From: Candidatus Gastranaerophilales bacterium | GTDB taxonomy: Bacteria; Cyanobacteriota; Vampirovibrionia; Gastranaerophilales; Gastranaerophilaceae | Reading direction: 5' to 3' | Assembly (NCBI GenBank): GCA_910587375.1 | Contig: CAJULR010000026.1 | Span: forward strand, 1-64,000 | Length of the DNA stretch: 64,000 bases | Shown here: positions 1-8,249 of the stretch, piece after piece | Layout: the number at the start of each line of letters is the position of its first letter | How positions within the stretch are numbered: position 1 is the stretch's first letter | The notes under the pieces: model-generated | Told to the model about the DNA's origin: nothing | Seen by the model: the letters and a program-made list of their open reading frames with translations, nothing else | Database searches by the model: none | Translations under genes and position numbers: made by a program

Positions 1-108
1 CTTTGTTTTTAAATAAAACGCAAGAAATTCTCTTCCCATGCGGGTTTCAAAATTCGGTTTTTGAATTTTATCATGATTTGTTTCGATATTTTCAAGCAAA
101 CTGTTCAT
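1..108 (-). CDS. Partial ORF cut by the left edge, downstream of rnpA
   Basis: An ATG at 108 opens a reading frame that runs off the left edge, so only the first 36 residues are visible. It begins 18 bases after the rnpA stop, on the same strand, so it is probably in the rpmH-rnpA operon. In many bacteria the next gene there is yidD or yidC. The visible part is polar and then turns hydrophobic (a Phe-Leu-Ala-Phe-Tyr-Leu stretch near residues 28-33), which would fit a YidD-like N-terminus, but no diagnostic motif is visible. Function not assigned. Confidence 0.4.
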   Translation of the reverse strand, partial: MNSLLENIETNHDKIQKPNFETRMGREFLAFYLKTK

Positions 109-126
109 AATAGATTTATAATACTC

Positions 127-495
127 CTAAATAAATTTGTTTGCTAATTTATTTATAAGTTTTGTAACACTTATTTGGGCTTTTTTAAAATCTAATTTCA
201 AAGCACCCTCTTTTGCAACGTATATCAGGCTTTGAAATAAATCACTGTTTTTTGCTTCTCCGCTTAATTGAGCAAGGCGAAAAGCCTCTCTTACAAGCCT
301 TTTAATCCTGTTTCTTTTGACGGCGCGTTTGTGAATTTTTTTGCTTACAACAAAGCCTGTTTTTGTTGGAAAATCTGCATTTTCCTTGGTTCTTCCGCCA
401 TATAATACAAAAAACTCATCAGAGGCAATCCTTCTTTGAAGATAAGTTGCCTTAAATGATGAGTTCTTTTTTAATCGAAATTCTTTCTTAAGCAC
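127..495 (-). CDS. rnpA: Ribonuclease P protein component
   Basis: RnpA is the small basic protein subunit of RNase P, which helps the catalytic RNA trim the 5' leader of pre-tRNAs. The protein carries the family signature AVKRNRIKRLVREAFR (the RNR box) in its middle, plus the usual conserved N-terminal segment with KKEFRLKK and the FVVSKK strand. I chose a GTG start at 495, giving 122 residues, because family members begin close to the KEFRL segment and this GTG overlaps the rpmH stop. A longer ATG start at 516 would add seven residues and lie entirely inside rpmH. The rpmH-rnpA order is the classic one near the replication origin. Confidence 0.95.
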   Translation of the reverse strand: MLKKEFRLKKNSSFKATYLQRRIASDEFFVLYGGRTKENADFPTKTGFVVSKKIHKRAVKRNRIKRLVREAFRLAQLSGEAKNSDLFQSLIYVAKEGALKLDFKKAQISVTKLINKLANKFI

Positions 496-640
496 GTTTC
501 TTGGCGGTGATTGCAAGTGTGTGACGACCTTTGGCGCGTCTTCTGTTAAGAGTTTTTTGGCCTTGAGGTGTTGCCATTCTTGCTCTAAAACCGCTTACTC
601 TCTGTCTTTTTCTTTTTGTGCCTTCAAGTGTGCGACGCAT
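488..640 (-). CDS. rpmH: 50S ribosomal protein L34
   Basis: A 50-residue, Arg/Lys-rich protein with typical L34 features: an N-terminal MRRTLEGTKRKRQRVSGFRA (most bacterial L34 have KRTYQPSKRKR), the internal GFRARM core and a C-terminal RRRAKGRHTL. It binds 23S rRNA in the large subunit. An AAGGAG Shine-Dalgarno (647-652, minus strand) sits six bases before the ATG at 640. Its last codons overlap the GTG start of rnpA, so the two are translationally coupled. Confidence 0.95.
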   Translation of the reverse strand: MRRTLEGTKRKRQRVSGFRARMATPQGQKTLNRRRAKGRHTLAITAKKRA

Positions 641-679
641 TATTTTCTCCTTGACATTTTTCTATTATCAGTATGAAAT

Positions 680-708
680 ATAATAGTTTAGACATATTCC
701 ACTGTCAA
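680..708 (-). promoter_or_regulatory. Sigma70-type promoter for rpmH-rnpA
   Basis: Reading the minus strand, TTGACA (708-703) is followed by a 17-base spacer and TATTAT (685-680), then about 40 bases to the rpmH start. This is a near-consensus housekeeping promoter, as expected for a ribosomal protein operon. It lies back to back with the short upstream region of proC on the other strand. Confidence 0.7.
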
Positions 709-723
709 GTTTAATAGGAGAGA

Positions 724-1548
724 ATGTATAATATTATGAACAAGATGTGTGAACAAAAAATCGGGTTTATCGGCCTTGGAAGAATGGCTTCAGCCATTAT
801 CAAGGGAATTATATCATCAGGCTTTATGCCAAAAGAAAATATTTTAGGGTTTGATGTAAATCAAGACAGCGCAAAAATTGCCGCAAAAAATTTGGATATA
901 TCAACCGTTTCTTCTGTTGAAGAATTGATGGCAAAATCTTCTATAGTTTTAATTGCAACAAAGCCTTTTGTGATTAAAAATGTTTTGGATGAAATAAAAG
1001 ATAAAGTTCGAAACCATCTTATAATCTCAATTTTAGCCGGTGTATCTTTAAAAGTTTATGAAAACAACCTTCCAAACACAAGGGTGGTAAGGGTTATGCC
1101 AAACACTCCGGCGCTTATTTCAGAAGGCATGAGCGCTGTTTGCAAGGGAAAGTTTGCGCATGACTATGACGCAGAATTTGTTTACGACATGTTCTCAAAG
1201 CTTGGCAAAGCAATTTATATCGAAGAAAAAGACATCGACATTGTTACTGCAATTTCAGGTTCCGGCCCTGCTTTTTACTATTACATTATTGAAAAAATCG
1301 CAGAGGCTGGGAAAAAACTCGGCCTTGATTATGAAACATGCTTAACGCTTTCTGCCCAGACCGCGCTTGGTGCTGCAAAAATGATGTTTGAAACGCCGGA
1401 CACCCCTGAAGAACTTATTCGTGCTGTTACAACGCCTGGCGGCTGCACGGAGGTTGGCAACAACGTTCTTATAAATTCAAACATTGATGAAACATTGTTT
1501 AAGACAATTAAAAGAACAATGGACAAGGCAAGAAAGCTTGGTGGGTAG
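724..1548 (+). CDS. proC: Pyrroline-5-carboxylate reductase
   Basis: ProC catalyses the last step of proline synthesis, the NAD(P)H-dependent reduction of pyrroline-5-carboxylate, in the cytosol. The 274-residue product has an N-terminal Rossmann fold (GFIGLGRM near residues 14-21), a middle VRVMPNTPAL motif and the C-terminal P5CR signature with SGSGPAFYYYIIEKI and AVTTPGG. AGGAG at 717-721 precedes the ATG at 724; a second ATG 12 bases later (MNKM) is possible. It stands alone, divergent from rpmH. Confidence 0.96.
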   Translation: MYNIMNKMCEQKIGFIGLGRMASAIIKGIISSGFMPKENILGFDVNQDSAKIAAKNLDISTVSSVEELMAKSSIVLIATKPFVIKNVLDEIKDKVRNHLIISILAGVSLKVYENNLPNTRVVRVMPNTPALISEGMSAVCKGKFAHDYDAEFVYDMFSKLGKAIYIEEKDIDIVTAISGSGPAFYYYIIEKIAEAGKKLGLDYETCLTLSAQTALGAAKMMFETPDTPEELIRAVTTPGGCTEVGNNVLINSNIDETLFKTIKRTMDKARKLGG

Positions 1549-1680
1549 CTTTATTTACAGGAAGCGCCAGTCTCATATGCTAAATATCTGCATATAATCT
1601 CGCTTACCCTCCTGCATATTCTCTTATAGCTTGCTATAGCGGGCTTATTAAAAAATATTAAAAAAATTTTAAAAAATTCC

Positions 1681-1708
1681 TTGAAAAAAATAATAAGGTT
1701 GCTATAAT
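1681..1708 (+). promoter_or_regulatory. Promoter of the structured RNA at 1714-1889
   Basis: TTGAAA (1681-1686), a 16-base spacer and a perfect TATAAT (1703-1708) face a region with no ORF and a series of stable hairpins. Predicted transcription start is about 1714-1716. The same TTGC-NATAAT layout recurs at 47741-47768 in front of another non-coding stretch. Confidence 0.7.
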
Positions 1709-1713
1709 ACTTA

Positions 1714-1889
1714 TTGAAGGCACCGGTTACCACCGCCAATGCCTAATCGGTGACTTCATTGGCGAAAGTAAGGTTGAGCAGGCTTTGACACCTCCACCAC
1801 CCCGTCAAGGTTTGTTCAGTTAAGCCTTACAAAACAAAAAAACAGGAAGACGTTTCAACCTCCACCCGAAGCGGCTTTCTGTTTTTTTA
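1714..1889 (+). ncRNA. Candidate small RNA with two C-rich anti-SD loops
   Basis: No ORF of note lies here, but three hairpins follow a strong promoter. Hairpin 1 pairs CGCCAATG (1734-1741) with CATTGGCG (1757-1764). Hairpin 2 is long: GTAAGG (1768-1773) pairs with CCTTAC (1825-1830), and 1775-1789 pairs with 1804-1818 with several G-U pairs, leaving an apical loop at 1790-1803 that reads acctccaccacccc. Hairpin 3 (1842-1856 with 1868-1882, one mismatch) has loop aacctccaccc and a T7 tract, so it doubles as the terminator. Both apical loops carry ACCTCCACC, complementary to GGTGGAGGT, i.e. to Shine-Dalgarno sequences. I infer a trans-acting regulatory RNA. It matches no RNA family I can name. 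Confidence 0.65.
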
Positions 1890-1961
1890 TGGGGATTTTT
1901 TGCCGCAATTTCACTGTAAAAAATATGAATGGCTTAACAAAAAACTCCATAAGTGGGTTAA

Positions 1962-1993
1962 AAAACTCCGGCTTATATTGCAGCCGGAGTTTT
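1962..1993 (-). terminator. Intrinsic terminator of the oxidoreductase gene
   Basis: A perfect 12-base-pair stem, AAAACTCCGGCT (1962-1973) with AGCCGGAGTTTT (1982-1993), closes an 8-base loop. On the minus strand it ends in a run of T, about 40 bases beyond the stop of the gene at 2033-3040. Confidence 0.8.
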
Positions 1994-2032
1994 AAATAAA
2001 TTTAATTTAGCTTATTTTTTAGACCATTTAGT

Positions 2033-3040
2033 TTATCTTTTAGACCTTGAAAGTGCAAAGTCAACGCTGTCAAGCTTTTTCCTTCTTGTTGAATCAAGAA
2101 GAATTTCTTCGGCATCCTCTAAAACTTTTGTGATTATATAGCCGTTTTCCCCGTCAGAGCGCGGAGTTTTACCTGTTTCAATACAGTGAATAAAATGCTG
2201 ACATTCAAGCTTTAGGGGCTCAATTTCAAGATAGTCAAAAAGCTCAATGCTTTTTTGCGCAGGCGTTTTGTTGTCAAACACCTGCAATTTGTTTTCCATT
2301 AAGGTGTCATCTAAAATTGCTGTTGCTTTTTCGCCGCGAACAAGCAGGGTCACTCTTTTTTGCGGGTGAATCCAGCTGTCTGAAACATGTGCTATGATGT
2401 CATCTTCAAATTGAATTGTAAGGTGGGTGATATCATAAATATTGTCTTCTTCGCTGCAGCAGCCTGTTGCGCTTAACACCTTAACAGGCTCTTTTCCAAG
2501 TACATGCGCAATCATAGAAACGTCATGCGGCGCTAAATCCCACATAACGCTTCTGTCGTTTTTGAAATAATTTATATTTAATCTGTCGCTTTGAACGTAT
2601 TTAATTTTTCCTAAAACCCCTTCTGCAATAAGCATTTGAAGCCTGTTAACCGCAGGATGATATAAAAGAAGGTGCCCCACCATTAATATTAAACCCTTTG
2701 AATCAGCCAATTCCTTAAGTTTTGAAACTTCATCAGCAATTGTTGAAACGGGTTTTTCAATGTATACGTGCTTTCCAGCTTCTAAAACCTTCTTTGCAAT
2801 TGTAAAGTGGGTGTGGCTTGGGGTGATAACGCAGACTGCTTCAATGTCTTTATTATTTAACAAATCTTCAAAATTGTTTGTGACATTTACATTCGGGTAA
2901 TTTTTCTTAATCATTTCGATATTGTCTTTATCAATGTCACAGACAGTGTTTAAGGCGTTAAGATTGTAAAAATTTCTTACAATATTTCGACCCCAAATTC
3001 CGCAGCCTATAACTCCAACATTTCTTTTTTCTTTTTCCAT
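2033..3040 (-). CDS. Gfo/Idh/MocA family NAD(P)-dependent sugar oxidoreductase
   Basis: The product has an N-terminal Rossmann domain (GVIGCGIWGRN near residues 9-19), the family's hallmark EKPVST (residues 95-100) and a C-terminal substrate domain, about 335 residues in all, the normal family length. Members oxidise or reduce sugars or nucleotide sugars such as UDP-GlcNAc derivatives; the substrate cannot be read from sequence. I took the ATG at 3040 because the upstream extension to 3130 is low-complexity and precedes the Rossmann strand by too much. It is divergent from a polymer glycosyltransferase, which suggests a role in envelope sugar synthesis (inference). Confidence 0.85.
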   Translation of the reverse strand: MEKEKRNVGVIGCGIWGRNIVRNFYNLNALNTVCDIDKDNIEMIKKNYPNVNVTNNFEDLLNNKDIEAVCVITPSHTHFTIAKKVLEAGKHVYIEKPVSTIADEVSKLKELADSKGLILMVGHLLLYHPAVNRLQMLIAEGVLGKIKYVQSDRLNINYFKNDRSVMWDLAPHDVSMIAHVLGKEPVKVLSATGCCSEEDNIYDITHLTIQFEDDIIAHVSDSWIHPQKRVTLLVRGEKATAILDDTLMENKLQVFDNKTPAQKSIELFDYLEIEPLKLECQHFIHCIETGKTPRSDGENGYIITKVLEDAEEILLDSTRRKKLDSVDFALSRSKR

Positions 3041-3161
3041 AATAATTTTGCCTTGAATTTCCTTTTGTAATCGGAGTTTTAACCCCTCTTTTTCCATCTT
3101 TAATTGTATAAAATAATGAATTAAAGTCAATTGTTTTGAAAGTTTATGGTATGATTGAGCT

Positions 3162-3893
3162 ATGATTAATACCGCTAAAGTTCAAGGTTTTAAAATAAAC
3201 CTTTTAAAATATGAAGAAGCATTAAATTTTGTTAAAACATCTCTTGATAACGGTGAAAATATACAAATTGTAACCATTAATCCTGAATTTATCGAGGCTG
3301 CAAAGAAAAACCCAGATTTTGCAAACGTTTTAAAATATGCAGAGCTTGTTGTGCCGGATGGGGTTGGAATTAAACTAGCGCTTAAGTTTAAGGGAATTAA
3401 TCAGGAACAAATCAGGGGTGTAGATTTTGCACAAAGTTTAATTGAACTTGCGGATAAAAACGGCTATAAACTGGCTCTTGTCGGGGCAAAGCCTGAAGTT
3501 AATACAAAACTTGTTGAAATTTTATCCGAAAAATATCCCAATTTAAACATAGTGTATAGCCATGACGGGTATTTTGAAAATGAAGATGTAATAATTGAAG
3601 AAATTAAAAAATCCGGCGCAAACCTTGTATTCACAGCGCTTGGCGCTCCAAAGCAAGAATTTTTCAATGATAAATTAAAAGTAAGCCTTCAAGGGGTGGC
3701 CTCAATCGGCCTTGGCGGCACGTTTGATGTTATGGCAGGTTGTGTGAAGCTTGCACCGCCCATCTATAGAAAACTTGGGCTTGAGTGGCTCTATCGGACA
3801 ATAAAACAACCCGAAAGGTTTAAAAGAATATTTCCGACTTTGCCATTATTCCTTTTTCACAGTATAATAGAAGCATTGGGGAGTAAGGATTAA
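3162..3893 (+). CDS. WecG/TagA/CpsF family glycosyltransferase
   Basis: GT26 enzymes such as TagA transfer N-acetylmannosamine from UDP-ManNAc onto GlcNAc-PP-undecaprenol, the second sugar of wall teichoic acid or of an enterobacterial-type linkage unit. The 243-residue protein shows the conserved LVVPDGVGI segment near residue 65 and the TALGAPKQE motif near residues 162-170. It starts at an ATG after a short divergent promoter region and runs almost directly (2 bases) into the transketolase genes. Acceptor and donor are inferred from family only. The csaB gene at 34.8 kb would fit a pyruvylated surface polymer. Confidence 0.88.
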   Translation: MINTAKVQGFKINLLKYEEALNFVKTSLDNGENIQIVTINPEFIEAAKKNPDFANVLKYAELVVPDGVGIKLALKFKGINQEQIRGVDFAQSLIELADKNGYKLALVGAKPEVNTKLVEILSEKYPNLNIVYSHDGYFENEDVIIEEIKKSGANLVFTALGAPKQEFFNDKLKVSLQGVASIGLGGTFDVMAGCVKLAPPIYRKLGLEWLYRTIKQPERFKRIFPTLPLFLFHSIIEALGSKD

Positions 3894-3895
3894 GT

Positions 3896-4726
3896 ATGAA
3901 CGGTAATGTTTTAAATATTTCCTTTAAGGAGTTTACAAACACTGTAAGAGGCGACATTTTAAAGATGATTCACGGGGCAAAATCCGGCCATCCGGGCGGC
4001 TCTTTATCGTGCGTTGAAATATTATCTGTTCTGTATACTAAAATCTTAAACGTGCCCGTGGAGTGGAAAAAATCCCCTGATTTTGAAAAAAGGGACAGGT
4101 TTATCCTCTCAAAAGGCCATGCCAGCGCCTGTCTGTATAGTGTCTTGGCGCGTTTAGGCTTTTTTAGCCCCGATGAACTTATGACGTTTAGAAAATTTGG
4201 TTCAAGGCTTCAGGGCCACCCTTCAACAAGATATGGCTTAGAGGGAATTGAGGCTTCAACGGGCTCTTTGGGCCAAGGGCTTTCAATGGCTTCAGGCGTT
4301 GCTTTGGGGCTAAAATTAGATAAAAACCCTGCAAAAGTTTATGTCCTTATGGGGGACGGGGAAATGCAAGAGGGAAGCGTTTGGGAGGCCCTTATGGCAA
4401 TTTCTCACAGGAAACTTGATAATATTGTCGTAATTGTGGACAGAAACAATCTTCAAATTGACGGTTCTTGCGACGATGTAAAATCTTTGGGAAATTTAGA
4501 TAAAAAGCTTGAAGCATTTGGTTTTGAAGTTCAAACCGTGGACGGGCATTCAGAAGACGAACTCACCAAAGCCTTAAATGCTGCAAAAGCTGCAAATAAG
4601 CCTTCTGCAATTATTGCAAACACAATTAAGGGCAAAGGAATTTCCTTTATGGAAAATAACGCAGGCTGGCATGGCAAGGCGCCAAAGGATTCAGAGCTCG
4701 AGGCTGCAATGGAGGAGATTAAATAA
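3896..4726 (+). CDS. Transketolase, N-terminal (ThDP-binding) subunit
   Basis: This is the pyrimidine/diphosphate half of a two-gene transketolase. The 276-residue chain carries the SGHPGGSLS segment near residue 30, SKGHAS near residue 80 and the thiamine diphosphate motif GDGEMQEG starting at G153 and ending in DRNN about 28 residues on. Transketolase moves two-carbon units in the non-oxidative pentose phosphate pathway. The stop codon overlaps the ATG of the partner gene by one base (TAATG), implying coupled translation and a 1:1 complex. Confidence 0.92.
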   Translation: MNGNVLNISFKEFTNTVRGDILKMIHGAKSGHPGGSLSCVEILSVLYTKILNVPVEWKKSPDFEKRDRFILSKGHASACLYSVLARLGFFSPDELMTFRKFGSRLQGHPSTRYGLEGIEASTGSLGQGLSMASGVALGLKLDKNPAKVYVLMGDGEMQEGSVWEALMAISHRKLDNIVVIVDRNNLQIDGSCDDVKSLGNLDKKLEAFGFEVQTVDGHSEDELTKALNAAKAANKPSAIIANTIKGKGISFMENNAGWHGKAPKDSELEAAMEEIK

Positions 4727-5697
4727 TGAGTCTTAACACATCTTTTCTAAAAGTTGACGGTGAAGTTAAATCTCCAAGGTCTGCATACGGCGAAACCCTT
4801 GTGGAGCTTGGTGAAAAAAATAATAACATTGTTGTTTTGGACGCGGATTTAAGTTGTTCAACCCAAACCTGCATGTTCCACAAAAAGTTCCCGGAAAGGT
4901 TCTTTAATTCAGGAATTGCAGAACAGGATATGATGACAACAGCCGCAGGACTTGCGCTTGCAGGAAAAATTCCTTTTGTCAGCACCTTTGCAATGTTTGC
5001 AACAGCAAGATGTTTGGACCAAATCAGAAACTCAATCTGCTATCCGAATTTAAATGTAAAAATTGTTGCAACCCACGGCGGGATTACCGTTGGAGAAGAC
5101 GGAGCTTCGCACCAGGCGCTTGAGGATGTTTCATTTATGCGCTCAATTCCTGGCATGACGGTAATTGTGCCGTCTGATTATAACGAAGTAAAAGAGGCTG
5201 TAAGATATGCAGCGCAGACTGATGGCCCTTTTTATATCAGGGTTTCAAGGACAAATCTAAAAACTGTTTTTGATGAAAATAATTACAAATTTAACCCTAA
5301 ATCTGCCGTAAAAATTACGGAAGGCAAGGATGTTACCGTTGTTACAAACGGTGAAACCTTAATTGAGGCGATAAATGCTGCTAAAATGCTTGAAAAAGAC
5401 GGAATTACAGCAGAAATTCTCCATACTCCGCAAATTAAACCTTTCTTTGCCGCCAATGATTTGGTTGAAAGTGCAAAGAAAACCGGCAAGGTTGTAACAA
5501 TCGAAAACCACAGTATCATTGGGGGAATAGGCTCTGTTGTGTGCGAAACGCTTTCAGAATTATGCCCAACGCCAGTTCTTCGAATTGGCACAAACGATGT
5601 TTTTGGCCAAAGCGGCGAACAGAGGGTTTTAATGGAACAATATGGCCTTACATCAGAGAAATTGTACGAAAAAATCAAATCTTTTTTAATGAAATAA
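4726..5697 (+). CDS. Transketolase, C-terminal subunit
   Basis: The 323-residue product is the second half of the split enzyme: a pyrimidine-binding domain with FNSGIAEQDMM (the catalytic Glu that activates ThDP) near residues 64-74, THGGITVGEDGASHQALED near residues 115-133, and the C-terminal domain from about residue 190. With the preceding gene it makes a complete transketolase. The two-gene form is typical of many anaerobes and archaea. No terminator is seen before ftsE, 55 bases on. Confidence 0.92.
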   Translation: MSLNTSFLKVDGEVKSPRSAYGETLVELGEKNNNIVVLDADLSCSTQTCMFHKKFPERFFNSGIAEQDMMTTAAGLALAGKIPFVSTFAMFATARCLDQIRNSICYPNLNVKIVATHGGITVGEDGASHQALEDVSFMRSIPGMTVIVPSDYNEVKEAVRYAAQTDGPFYIRVSRTNLKTVFDENNYKFNPKSAVKITEGKDVTVVTNGETLIEAINAAKMLEKDGITAEILHTPQIKPFFAANDLVESAKKTGKVVTIENHSIIGGIGSVVCETLSELCPTPVLRIGTNDVFGQSGEQRVLMEQYGLTSEKLYEKIKSFLMK

Positions 5698-5752
5698 ACA
5701 GTTAAAAAACCTTTAAAAATTTTACAAAAACAAGCAAAAACGGAAAAAATAA

Positions 5753-6427
5753 ATGATAGTTTTAAGAGATATTATTAAACAGTATAAAAATAAATTTGCC
5801 CTCTATAATGTGAATTTGCACATTAGCCCGGGCGAATTTGTCTTCCTTGTGGGCTCATCCGGTGCAGGCAAATCTACCTTGATGAAAATGCTTTACATGG
5901 AGGAAAGGCCTACGCGCGGGCAGGTTTTGGTCGGCGGGATAAACATTGCAAATCTTCACCCGAATAAAATTCCAAACCTTAGACGCTGCATGGGGATTGT
6001 ATTTCAGGACTATAAACTCCTTCAAAGCCACACTGTGTATGACAATATTGCATATGTAATCCGCACAATGGGGATTTCTTCAAAGGAAATTGAGGCAAGA
6101 GTTTACGGCGCTCTAAAGGTTGTAGGCCTTGAAGATAAGGCGAAATCAAAACCGACAGAGCTTTCAGGCGGCGAACAGCAAAGGGTTTCAATTGCGCGGG
6201 CAATTGTAAACGGCCCTCCGCTTTTGATTGCAGACGAACCAACGGGAAACCTTGACCCTAAAAACTCTATGGAAGTTATGCAAATATTAGAACAGGTTAA
6301 CCAACGGGGGATTACAATTTTAGTATCTACGCACGATCATGCTATTGTAAACCATTTTAGAAAGCGCGTAATTACCCTTGAAAAAGGGCAGATAATTAAA
6401 GACGTACAGGCGGGAACTTATGACTAA
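5753..6427 (+). CDS. ftsE: Cell division ATP-binding protein FtsE
   Basis: FtsE is the ATPase of the FtsEX complex, which sits at the divisome and switches on periplasmic peptidoglycan hydrolases. The 224-residue protein has a Walker A GSSGAGKST near residue 35, the ABC signature LSGGEQQR and the Walker B LLIADEPTGNLD. Its C-terminus overlaps the ftsX start by 8 bases, the standard FtsEX arrangement. Confidence 0.93.
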   Translation: MIVLRDIIKQYKNKFALYNVNLHISPGEFVFLVGSSGAGKSTLMKMLYMEERPTRGQVLVGGINIANLHPNKIPNLRRCMGIVFQDYKLLQSHTVYDNIAYVIRTMGISSKEIEARVYGALKVVGLEDKAKSKPTELSGGEQQRVSIARAIVNGPPLLIADEPTGNLDPKNSMEVMQILEQVNQRGITILVSTHDHAIVNHFRKRVITLEKGQIIKDVQAGTYD

Positions 6428-7337
6428 CGGCTCAACCAGAAACAGATTAAAACAAAAGGTAAAATCTCATATACCGAAAGATTGGCTCACTGAAATCAGA
6501 ATTACAGCAAGGATTATTGCCGAAACTTTTAAGGGGATAAACCAATCCGGCCTTTTGATTAACATTGCAATCATAGGCACTATGGCTGCCATTTTGACCA
6601 TTTTTGGTTCAATCTTTAGAACCACCCTTTCTCTTTCAAGCATTGTGGAAGAGATGGGCGGGGCGCTTGAATTAAGTGTTTATCTTGAGCCGCAGGCCGA
6701 TGTTAGTGCAACAATTAAAAATGTTAAGAAGCTAAAATGTGTAAAAAATGTAAGCTTTGTGTCCAAGGAAAAATCCTGGAATGACATGAAAAGGGAAATC
6801 AACATGCCGGATGTTGAAAACCCGCTTCCTGACGTTTTGCGCGTAAAAGTTGACCATATGAAAAATATTGACTTGGTTATGACGGAGGTGAAAAAACTTC
6901 CCGATATTCAAGATACAGGCTATGCCAAAGAGCTTGCGCAAAAGGCTGAAATGTTAAATAAAATAAGCCATACGGTCACTTTGGTTGTTATGATTGTGGC
7001 TTCGCTTTTGACGATTACGATTATCAATAATACCATCCAGCTTGTAATTCAATCAAGAAAAGAGGAGATTGAAATTATGCGCCTTATGGGCGTTAGCAAC
7101 TGGTATATCAAATGCCCCTTGGTGCTTCAAGGCGCTATATATGGTTTTGCGGGTGCCTTAATTGCAGTTATTCCGATAAACATTGTGCAGGGGTATTTGC
7201 AGAAAATGCATGAGTTCTTTGCAATTCCTGTATTCGGTTTTGCGCAGGGGCTTGTTGTGGTTTCTGTTATTCTTATGGGCGTGGTATTTGCCGCAGGCGG
7301 AAGCTTAATGAGTATCAAAAAGCACTTGCAGGTTTAG
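6420..7337 (+). CDS. ftsX: Cell division permease FtsX
   Basis: A 305-residue protein with the FtsX plan: a cytoplasmic N-terminus, a transmembrane segment near residue 50, an extracellular domain (about 75-165) and three C-terminal transmembrane helices (near residues 185, 235 and 275). The segment SRKEEIEIMRLMGVSNWYIK before the third helix is a strong FtsX match. It couples ATP hydrolysis by FtsE to hydrolase activation outside the membrane. The downstream HDOD gene is 70 bases away and has its own weak ribosome binding site. Confidence 0.93.
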   Translation: MTNGSTRNRLKQKVKSHIPKDWLTEIRITARIIAETFKGINQSGLLINIAIIGTMAAILTIFGSIFRTTLSLSSIVEEMGGALELSVYLEPQADVSATIKNVKKLKCVKNVSFVSKEKSWNDMKREINMPDVENPLPDVLRVKVDHMKNIDLVMTEVKKLPDIQDTGYAKELAQKAEMLNKISHTVTLVVMIVASLLTITIINNTIQLVIQSRKEEIEIMRLMGVSNWYIKCPLVLQGAIYGFAGALIAVIPINIVQGYLQKMHEFFAIPVFGFAQGLVVVSVILMGVVFAAGGSLMSIKKHLQV

Positions 7338-7407
7338 CTTGTGCGGTCCTTTTGGAGGTTGAGGGCTAATACTGCAAATTTTGTTGTGAGATTTAACAAA
7401 GGGTAAT

Positions 7408-8220
7408 ATGCCTGAAATTGATGAAATTATAAAAGAATATGACAATTATATGCCGCCATTGTCTGTACCGATGGCAAAGGCACTTGAGGCTATTCGTGCG
7501 CCGCAGGCAGATACAAGGGCGCTTTCCCGTTTGCTTTTGCAGGATACTATTCTTGCAAGTAAAACCTTTAAATTGGTAAATTCATCCTATTTTTCAGGAA
7601 CATCCCGCCAGTTGGCTTCAATTAATAAGGCGCTTATGTCCCTTGGGGCAATGAAGGTGAAAAATATAATTATAGCGCTTGTTTTGCAAAAGCTATATGA
7701 TGATGAAGGGCCTAAAAATTTGTTTCCGCACTCAATTGCTTGTGCTACGGCATGTGAATTTCTTGCAAATGAGTATAAAACCATAAACCCTGATGACGCT
7801 TTTATTTTGGGCTTTTTACATGATATTGGGATGGTGATTTTAAAATCCAAACATTCAAACGAATTTATCCAAATGCATGAAGAATGCAAGGGGGATTATG
7901 AGGCGCTTTTGCGCCATGAAAAAGAAAAATTCGGGATTTCACACTGTGAAATAGGTGCAAGGCTTTGCGAGAAATGGGAAATGCCAAAAATCTTGGTGGA
8001 TACAATTCGCTATCACCACACTCCAAAGGAGGCTAAAATTCCTTTTGCGGCAGGAATCGTCTACCTTGCAGACAGAATTGTGTCCGTTAAGCCTGATATT
8101 ATGGCAGTGGATCAGGATGTGCTTGAATATTTGCAGGTTTCTTTTGGAGATACCGTGAATTTGAGGGAAAAAATCCTTGCAAAATCAAACATCTTCCTTC
8201 GCGAACTGTCAGATTTTTAA
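7408..8220 (+). CDS. HDOD domain signalling protein
   Basis: A 270-residue single-domain protein of the HDOD type, a non-catalytic relative of HD phosphohydrolases. The segments LLLQDTILASKTFKLVNSSYFSG (near 40-62), ASINKALMSLGAMKVKNI and FLHDIGMVIL with a later RYHHTP match the family. HDOD proteins act in signalling, stress and cell-cycle control, often next to receiver or diguanylate cyclase domains, but this one has no attached output. Its ligand is unknown. Confidence 0.85.
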   Translation: MPEIDEIIKEYDNYMPPLSVPMAKALEAIRAPQADTRALSRLLLQDTILASKTFKLVNSSYFSGTSRQLASINKALMSLGAMKVKNIIIALVLQKLYDDEGPKNLFPHSIACATACEFLANEYKTINPDDAFILGFLHDIGMVILKSKHSNEFIQMHEECKGDYEALLRHEKEKFGISHCEIGARLCEKWEMPKILVDTIRYHHTPKEAKIPFAAGIVYLADRIVSVKPDIMAVDQDVLEYLQVSFGDTVNLREKILAKSNIFLRELSDF

Positions 8221-8249
8221 AAATCGAACCACGATATTTTGAGGTAAAA

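Noticed and set aside
1551..1739. Minus-strand 62-residue ORF downstream of proC
   Set aside because: It runs antisense across the promoter and 5' part of the structured RNA; low-complexity Phe/Ile/Lys content reflects the AT-rich DNA.
1714..1889. Identification of the RNA as SRP RNA, 6S RNA or tmRNA
   Set aside because: It lacks the SRP GGAAG-type tetraloop motif, the closing end-to-end stem of 6S and any tRNA-like ends of tmRNA.
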